From Paractinoplanes durhamensis (GTDB taxonomy: Bacteria > Actinomycetota > Actinomycetes > Mycobacteriales > Micromonosporaceae), in NCBI RefSeq assembly GCF_016862175.1, contig NZ_BOML01000053.1:1-64000 (forward strand): DNA of 64,000 nucleotides. Direction: 5' to 3'. Below the pieces are notes generated by a model. It was not told the origin of the DNA, ran no database searches, and saw only the letters and a list, made by a program, of their open reading frames with translations. Position numbers and translations under genes: made by a program. Positions 59,821 through 64,000 of this stretch are shown here, piece after piece (the first letter of the stretch is position 1; each line of letters opens with the position of its first letter).

Positions 59821-60729
59821 TTAGCTCAGTCCGCCCGGCTCCGCGCCGCGGGCAATCGGGGCGCGAACCAGATTGCCCCATTCGGTCCAGGAGCCGTCGT
59901 AGTTCCGGACCTGCGGGTATCCCAACAGGTGGTGCAGGACGAACCAGGTGTGACTCGACCGCTCGCCGATGCGGCAGTAGGCGATGATGTCGTCGCCCGA
60001 CTCCAGCCCCAGCTCATCCTGGTAGATCTTGGTGAGCTCGTCGGCCGGCTTGAACGTGCCGTCCTCGTTCGCCGCCGACTTCCACGGCTTGCTCACCGCG
60101 CCCGGGATGTGCCCGCCACGCAGCGCACCCTCCTGCGGGTACGCCGCCATGTGGGTCAGCTCGCCGGTGTATTCCTGCGGGGAGCGCACGTCGACCAGTG
60201 GCCGGCCGCTGGCGATGTGCCCCATGACCTGATCACGGAAGGCCCGGATCGCGGCGTCGTTGCGCACCGGCACCGGGTAGTCGGCCTTGGCGCGCGACGT
60301 CTTGTCCCTGGTCACCGAGCGGCCTTCGGCCACCCACTTCTGCCGGCCGCCATCCAGCAGGCGGACGTCACGGTGCCCGAAGAGACTGAAGACCCAGAGT
60401 GCGTACGCCGCCCACCAGTTGAAATTGTCGCCGTAGAAGACGATCGTGTCGTCCCGGCCGATGCCCTTGGCCTCGCACATCGCCGCGAACGCGGCCGGGT
60501 CGAGGTAATCGCGGGTGACCTGATCGTTCAGCTCGAGGTGCCAGTCGACCTTGACCGCACCCGGGATGTGCCCGGTGTCGTAGAGCAGCACGTCCTCGTC
60601 CGACTCGACCACCACCAGGCCGGGCGTGTCGAGGTTGGCGGCCAGCCACTCGGTCGTGACCAGCCGATCGGGGTGCGCGTACGCCTGCAGGGCGGACGCT
60701 GGATCGTTCGCAACGGACATAGTTGCCAC
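59821..60729 (-). CDS. Thiosulfate sulfurtransferase (two rhodanese domains)
   Basis: A 302-aa rhodanese. The inactive N-terminal domain (~20-140) has LVVVESDEDVLLYDTGHIPGAVKVDWH; the catalytic domain (~165-290) has the active-site loop with C252 in AYCRIGERSSHTW and LLGYPQVRNYDGSWTEW. It transfers sulfane sulfur from thiosulfate or a persulfide; actinobacterial homologues are SseA/CysA. The GTG at 60729 has AAGG six bases upstream and is preferred to ATG at 60720. The SufE-like gene that often accompanies it lies 3 kb away here, separated by three genes. Confidence 0.9.
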   Translation of the reverse strand: MATMSVANDPASALQAYAHPDRLVTTEWLAANLDTPGLVVVESDEDVLLYDTGHIPGAVKVDWHLELNDQVTRDYLDPAAFAAMCEAKGIGRDDTIVFYGDNFNWWAAYALWVFSLFGHRDVRLLDGGRQKWVAEGRSVTRDKTSRAKADYPVPVRNDAAIRAFRDQVMGHIASGRPLVDVRSPQEYTGELTHMAAYPQEGALRGGHIPGAVSKPWKSAANEDGTFKPADELTKIYQDELGLESGDDIIAYCRIGERSSHTWFVLHHLLGYPQVRNYDGSWTEWGNLVRAPIARGAEPGGLS

Positions 60730-60744
60730 GCTAGACCTTCATGA

Positions 60745-61509
60745 CTATTCGATCGGGGCCAAATCCGGCCGCTTCGCGGTGATGAGATCGCCGCTGGAGT
60801 GGCCGAGCAGGTGCCGGCTCACCCAGGGCATCAGGTGCTCGCGCGCCCAGCGCAGGTCGGCGCCGCGGGCCATCAGCCACGGGGTCGGCTCCGGCACCGG
60901 CGGCACCAGCAGCCACTCGTCGTCGACGCCGACGCCGAGGGCGCTGAGCACGTGCGCGGCGACCCGGCGGTGACCGCGGGCGGAGAGATGCAGCCGGTCC
61001 GGCGCCCACAGGTGCGGGTGCCGGAAGGCCTCGTCGCCGAACAGGTCGATGACGAAAGCCCCATGCTTCTCGCCGATCATGGTGGCACCGTCGTTGAGCA
61101 CCGCGGCGCGCGGTCCGACGATGCGCTGGCCCGGCAGGTGCGCGGTGACGTCGGCGAAGCGGAAGAGGATCACGTCGGCACCGGTGGCGCGGATCCGTTC
61201 GACCGCCTTGTCGAGCCGGGCGACCAGCGCATGCGCGTCGACCCGGGGGCGCAGGGCATCATTGCCGCCGCCCGCGATGCTGACCAGCCCGGGCGCCATG
61301 GCCAGGGTCGGATCGAGCTGCTCGTCGATGATCTGGGTGAGGAGTTTGCCGCGGATCGCGAGATTGGCATACCCGAAGTCGGGGCCTGAATCGACCGCCA
61401 GACGCGCGGCGACCAGGTCGGCCCATCCGCGGAACGTGCCGTTGGGGTATGCGTCGCTCATACCCTCCGTGAAGCTGTCCCCCATTGCTGCGAAGCTGCG
61501 CCAGGGCAT
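60745..61509 (-). CDS. SGNH/GDSL-family hydrolase
   Basis: A 254-aa hydrolase with the SGNH blocks: MGDSFTEG (nucleophile S12), the Gly in LAIRGKLL, the oxyanion Asn in IAGGGNDAL, and the Asp-His pair in DRLHLSARGH. There is no signal peptide, so it is probably an intracellular esterase or lipase. The substrate is unknown. It ends 16 bases before the rhodanese start and is probably co-transcribed with it. Confidence 0.85.
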   Translation of the reverse strand: MPWRSFAAMGDSFTEGMSDAYPNGTFRGWADLVAARLAVDSGPDFGYANLAIRGKLLTQIIDEQLDPTLAMAPGLVSIAGGGNDALRPRVDAHALVARLDKAVERIRATGADVILFRFADVTAHLPGQRIVGPRAAVLNDGATMIGEKHGAFVIDLFGDEAFRHPHLWAPDRLHLSARGHRRVAAHVLSALGVGVDDEWLLVPPVPEPTPWLMARGADLRWAREHLMPWVSRHLLGHSSGDLITAKRPDLAPIE

Positions 61510-61634
61510 TTGGCCGCCTCCTTAACGTACCTTCAGCTCTTGTTGCGGGGACAGTTTTCCACTTAGCAGGCACCAATCCCAGAGTGACGATGGCGACACT
61601 CCGAATATTGGGTGCTTATGTCGCACTCGCTCTC

Positions 61635-61640
61635 TACGCT
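61635..61640 (+). promoter_or_regulatory. -10 element of leaderless proS
   Basis: TACGCT (TANNNT) ends seven bases before the proS ATG at 61648, and no ribosome-binding site is seen. This spacing predicts a leaderless mRNA. Confidence 0.45.
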
Positions 61641-61647
61641 GCTCCGC

Positions 61648-63381
61648 ATGCTCCTGCGAATGTCCACGTTGCTTCTGAAGACCCTGCGTGAGGAGCCGGC
61701 CGAGGCGGAGGTGCCGAGTCATCGGCTGCTGCTGCGCGCCGGTTATGTCCGCCGTGCGGCCCCCGGCGGTTACACGTGGCTCCCGCTCGGCAAGCTCGTC
61801 CTCGACCGGATCACCGCGGTGGTCCGGGAGGAGATGACCGGCATCGGCGGCCAGGAGGTCGCGTTCCCGGCACTGCTGCCCCGCGAACCGTACGAGGTGA
61901 GCAACCGCTGGACGGAGTACGGCGACGACATCTTCACGCTGCAGGACCGGCGCGGTGCCGACTACCTTCTCGCGCCCACCCACGAGGAGATGTTCACCCT
62001 GCTCGTGCAGGACATGACCAGCTCCTACCGCGATTTCCCGCTGGTGCTCTTCCAGGTGCAGACGAAGTTCCGGGACGAGGCACGGCCACGGGCCGGCCTG
62101 CTGCGCGGCCGCGAGTTCCTGATGAAGGACGCGTATTCGTTCACCCTCACCGACGAGGGCCTGACCGAGGTGTACGCCGAGGTCCGCGCGGCCTACCAGC
62201 GTGTCTTCGACCGGATCGGGCTGTCCCACACGATCGTCTCGGCGATGTCGGGGGCGATGGGCGGCTCCGCCTCGGAGGAGTTCCTGGCCGAGGCCGAGGT
62301 GGGCGAGGACACCTTCGTCGGGTGCACGACCTGCTCGTACGCGGCCAACACGGAAGCCGTGACCACCCCGGCCCCGGCCGCCAGGGCGATCCCGGCCGGG
62401 TCGCTGTCGGTGCACGACACCCCGGAGACCCCGACCATCGCCTCGCTGGTCGACCTGGCCAACACCCGGCAGCTCGGCGGGCGCACCGACTGGACGGCCG
62501 CCGACACGCTGAAGAACGTGGTGGTCACCGTCCGGCACCCGGGCCGGGACGACGAGCTGCTGGTGATCGGCGTGCCCGGCGACCGCGAGGTGGACCTGAA
62601 GCGCCTCGACGCCGCGCTCGCCCCGGCCACCGCTGCCCTCTTCGACGACTTCGATTCCCGGCCCGACCTGGTCAAGGGCTACATCGGCCCGCAGGACATC
62701 AAGGTGCGCTACCTGGCCGACCCTCGGGTCGCCCCCGGCACGGCCTGGCTGACCGGCGCGAACGAGCCCGGCCGGCACGCGGTCGACGTGGTGGCCGGGC
62801 GCGACTTCACCCCGGACGGCACGATCGAGGCGGCCGAGGTGCGCGCCGGCGACCCGTGCCCGTCCTGCGGCGCCGGCAGCCTGACCATCCGGCGCGGCAT
62901 CGAGATCGGGCACATCTTCCAGCTGGGCCGCCGTTACACCGACGCGTTCAAGGTCGACGTGCTGGGTGCGGACGGAAAGCCGGTCCGCCCGACCATGGGC
63001 TCGTACGGGATCGGGGTCTCCCGCGCGGTCGCGGCGATCGCCGAGCAGCACCACGACGACCGTGGTCTGCTCTGGCCGGACGAGGTCGCCCCGGCCGACG
63101 TGCACATCGTCGCGGCCGGCAAGGACGGCCAGGTCGAGGCCGCCCTGGAGCTGGCCCGGACGCTGGTCGAGGCCGGTCTGCGAGTGCTGGTCGACGACCG
63201 GCCGCAGCTGTCCGCCGGGGTGAAGTTCACCGATGCCGAGCTGATCGGTATCGCCCGCGCGGTCGTGGTGGGCCGCCGGCTGGGCGAGGGGATGGTGGAA
63301 TTCCGCAACCGGCGTACCGGCGAGCGCGGCGACGTGCCGATCGCGGACATTCAGCGTGTAATCACGGATGCACTCGGGTAA
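61648..63381 (+). CDS. proS: Prolyl-tRNA synthetase
   Basis: A 577-aa class II aminoacyl-tRNA synthetase of the bacterial type. It has motif 1 region AAPGGYTWLPLGKLVLDRI, TPTHEE-type loop LAPTHEEMF, motif 2 FRDEARPRAGLLRGREFLMKD, the editing (INS/YbaK-like) insertion at ~230-390, motif 3 GSYGIGVSR, and the anticodon-binding C-terminus (VHIVAAGK...GVKFTDAELIGI). It attaches proline to tRNA-Pro in the cytoplasm. The ATG at 61648 was chosen because the conserved LLRMSTLLLKTL N-terminus begins there and a -10 box precedes it. It diverges from the SGNH gene. Confidence 0.95.
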   Translation: MLLRMSTLLLKTLREEPAEAEVPSHRLLLRAGYVRRAAPGGYTWLPLGKLVLDRITAVVREEMTGIGGQEVAFPALLPREPYEVSNRWTEYGDDIFTLQDRRGADYLLAPTHEEMFTLLVQDMTSSYRDFPLVLFQVQTKFRDEARPRAGLLRGREFLMKDAYSFTLTDEGLTEVYAEVRAAYQRVFDRIGLSHTIVSAMSGAMGGSASEEFLAEAEVGEDTFVGCTTCSYAANTEAVTTPAPAARAIPAGSLSVHDTPETPTIASLVDLANTRQLGGRTDWTAADTLKNVVVTVRHPGRDDELLVIGVPGDREVDLKRLDAALAPATAALFDDFDSRPDLVKGYIGPQDIKVRYLADPRVAPGTAWLTGANEPGRHAVDVVAGRDFTPDGTIEAAEVRAGDPCPSCGAGSLTIRRGIEIGHIFQLGRRYTDAFKVDVLGADGKPVRPTMGSYGIGVSRAVAAIAEQHHDDRGLLWPDEVAPADVHIVAAGKDGQVEAALELARTLVEAGLRVLVDDRPQLSAGVKFTDAELIGIARAVVVGRRLGEGMVEFRNRRTGERGDVPIADIQRVITDALG

Positions 63382-63405
63382 CTCAATCCACACGGGAGGT
63401 GCACC

Positions 63406-63798
63406 ATGGCGAAGGTCTCGGTCGCTGATGTGATGACCCGGCAGGTGGTCTACCTGCCGGAGGCTACGACGCTCGACGAGGCCGCGCAGGCGATGCGCGA
63501 CCAGGGCATCGGCGATGTGGTGGTGACGAGCGGGCCGACCATGGTGGGTCTGGTCACCGACCGCGACATCGTGATCCGGGCGATCGCCGAAAACCGGATC
63601 CCGACGCAGACGACGCTCGGCTCGATCACCTCGCACGAGCTGATCATGGTGGAGCAGTCGGCCACTGTGGAGGAGGCGGTGCAGGCCATGCGCGAGCGCG
63701 GGGTCCGCCGCCTGCTGGTCTGCGACTCCGACCGCAACGTCGTCGGCATCATCAGCCTGAGTGACGTCGCCCTCCTGCCGACCGCGACCCCCGCCTGA
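63406..63798 (+). CDS. Small protein of two CBS domains
   Basis: A 130-aa protein consisting of one Bateman module: CBS1 (VADVMTRQVVYLPEATTLDEAAQAM...VVTSGPTMVGLVTDRDIV) and CBS2 (ITSHELIMVEQSATVEEAVQAMRERGVRRLLVCDSDRNVVGIISLSDV). Such stand-alone proteins bind adenine nucleotides and regulate partners in stress or dormancy; the partner is unknown. A GGGAGG ribosome-binding site precedes the ATG. It is 24 bases after proS and probably in the same operon. Confidence 0.9.
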   Translation: MAKVSVADVMTRQVVYLPEATTLDEAAQAMRDQGIGDVVVTSGPTMVGLVTDRDIVIRAIAENRIPTQTTLGSITSHELIMVEQSATVEEAVQAMRERGVRRLLVCDSDRNVVGIISLSDVALLPTATPA

Positions 63799-63821
63799 AA
63801 CGGCTGGGTATCGTCGACGGG

Positions 63822-64000
63822 GTGAGCGACATGCCCCCGAAGCTGGCCGAGATCGTCGACGAGTTCGCCTCGGCACCCCGCGAGCTCGTGCTGGAGATGC
63901 TTCTCGAGTTCGCCGACGCCATGCCGCCGCTGCCCGCCGATCTGGCCGGGCACGACGGCATGGAACAGGTGCCGGAGTGCCAGACCCAGTTCTTCCTGAA
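63822..64000 (+). CDS. SufE-family protein, truncated by the window end
   Basis: The first ~59 residues of a SufE-like protein: KLAEIVDEFASAPRELVLEMLLEFADAMPPLP, and EQVPECQTQFFL with the sulfur-accepting Cys of the VPECQ motif. SufE passes persulfide sulfur from a cysteine desulfurase to the Fe-S scaffold. The start is GTG at 63822; ATG at 63831 is possible. It follows the CBS gene by 23 bases. The rest of the gene lies outside the window. Confidence 0.8.
   Translation, partial: MSDMPPKLAEIVDEFASAPRELVLEMLLEFADAMPPLPADLAGHDGMEQVPECQTQFFL

Noticed and set aside
1..64000. CRISPR array, rRNA operon, complete insertion sequence or prophage
   Set aside because: No regularly spaced direct repeats, no rRNA sequence, no transposase or integrase and no phage structural genes were recognised.

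Overview
This is a 64 kb window of very GC-rich DNA with GTG/TTG starts and heavily overlapping stop/start codons, typical of a mycelial actinobacterium. The conserved fhaA-fhaB-pstP-ftsW/rodA-pbpA-pknA-pknB block next to crgA, a class E sortase and pabA/trpG, plus a chaplin gene, GPP34, DUF397/XRE pairs and leaderless genes, points to Micromonosporaceae, probably Actinoplanes or a close relative (inference; no rRNA in the window).

Layout. 1-4.2 kb: a Doc-type toxin-antitoxin pair with its operator, a SMI1/KNR4 protein, an alpha/beta hydrolase, an AraC-VOC pair, a broken PIN-domain remnant and a LamG-like secreted protein. 4.3-14.9 kb: a coherent catabolic island. A secreted tannase/feruloyl-esterase-type enzyme diverges from an operon encoding a carboxy-hydroxy-oxoadipate aldolase, an oxalomesaconate tautomerase, a VOC-type extradiol dioxygenase, an oxalomesaconate hydratase, a GntR/FCD regulator and an NAD-dependent dehydrogenase, followed by an SsuABC-type ABC importer. 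Four near-identical GATTGTtaACAATC-type palindromes, two with a -35 box inside them, sit at the promoters and tie the genes into one regulon. The best reading is use of gallate esters (tannins) or a related trihydroxybenzoate.

14.9-20.7 kb: two CNNM/CorC-like membrane proteins, GPP34, a membrane Fe-S oxidoreductase and CrgA. 20.9-33.7 kb: DUF881 protein, sortase E, a small membrane protein, pabA/trpG, then the Ser/Thr-kinase and cell-wall growth operon. 33.9-43.5 kb: tRNA-Leu(CAG) with terminators, a WecG/TagA glycosyltransferase, several lineage-type hypotheticals, an XRE/DUF397 pair, a PASTA membrane protein, a GCS2-type ligase and a divergent YceI/MarR pair. A 168-bp hairpin element with perfect 22-bp terminal inverted repeats abuts the marR stop codon.

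44-55.2 kb: a STAND regulator, then a leucine/branched-chain acyl-CoA degradation set (acyl-CoA dehydrogenase, carboxyltransferase, HMG-CoA lyase, biotin carboxylase, TetR). It is split in two by a five-domain chaplin gene and a secreted-protein gene. Shared CCT(T/G)AACGNNCGTT palindromes lie before both the carboxyltransferase and the TetR gene. 55.3-64 kb: an Hsp90-family chaperone translationally coupled to a large TPR protein, a rhodanese, an SGNH hydrolase, leaderless proS, a CBS protein and the start of a sufE-like gene cut by the window edge.
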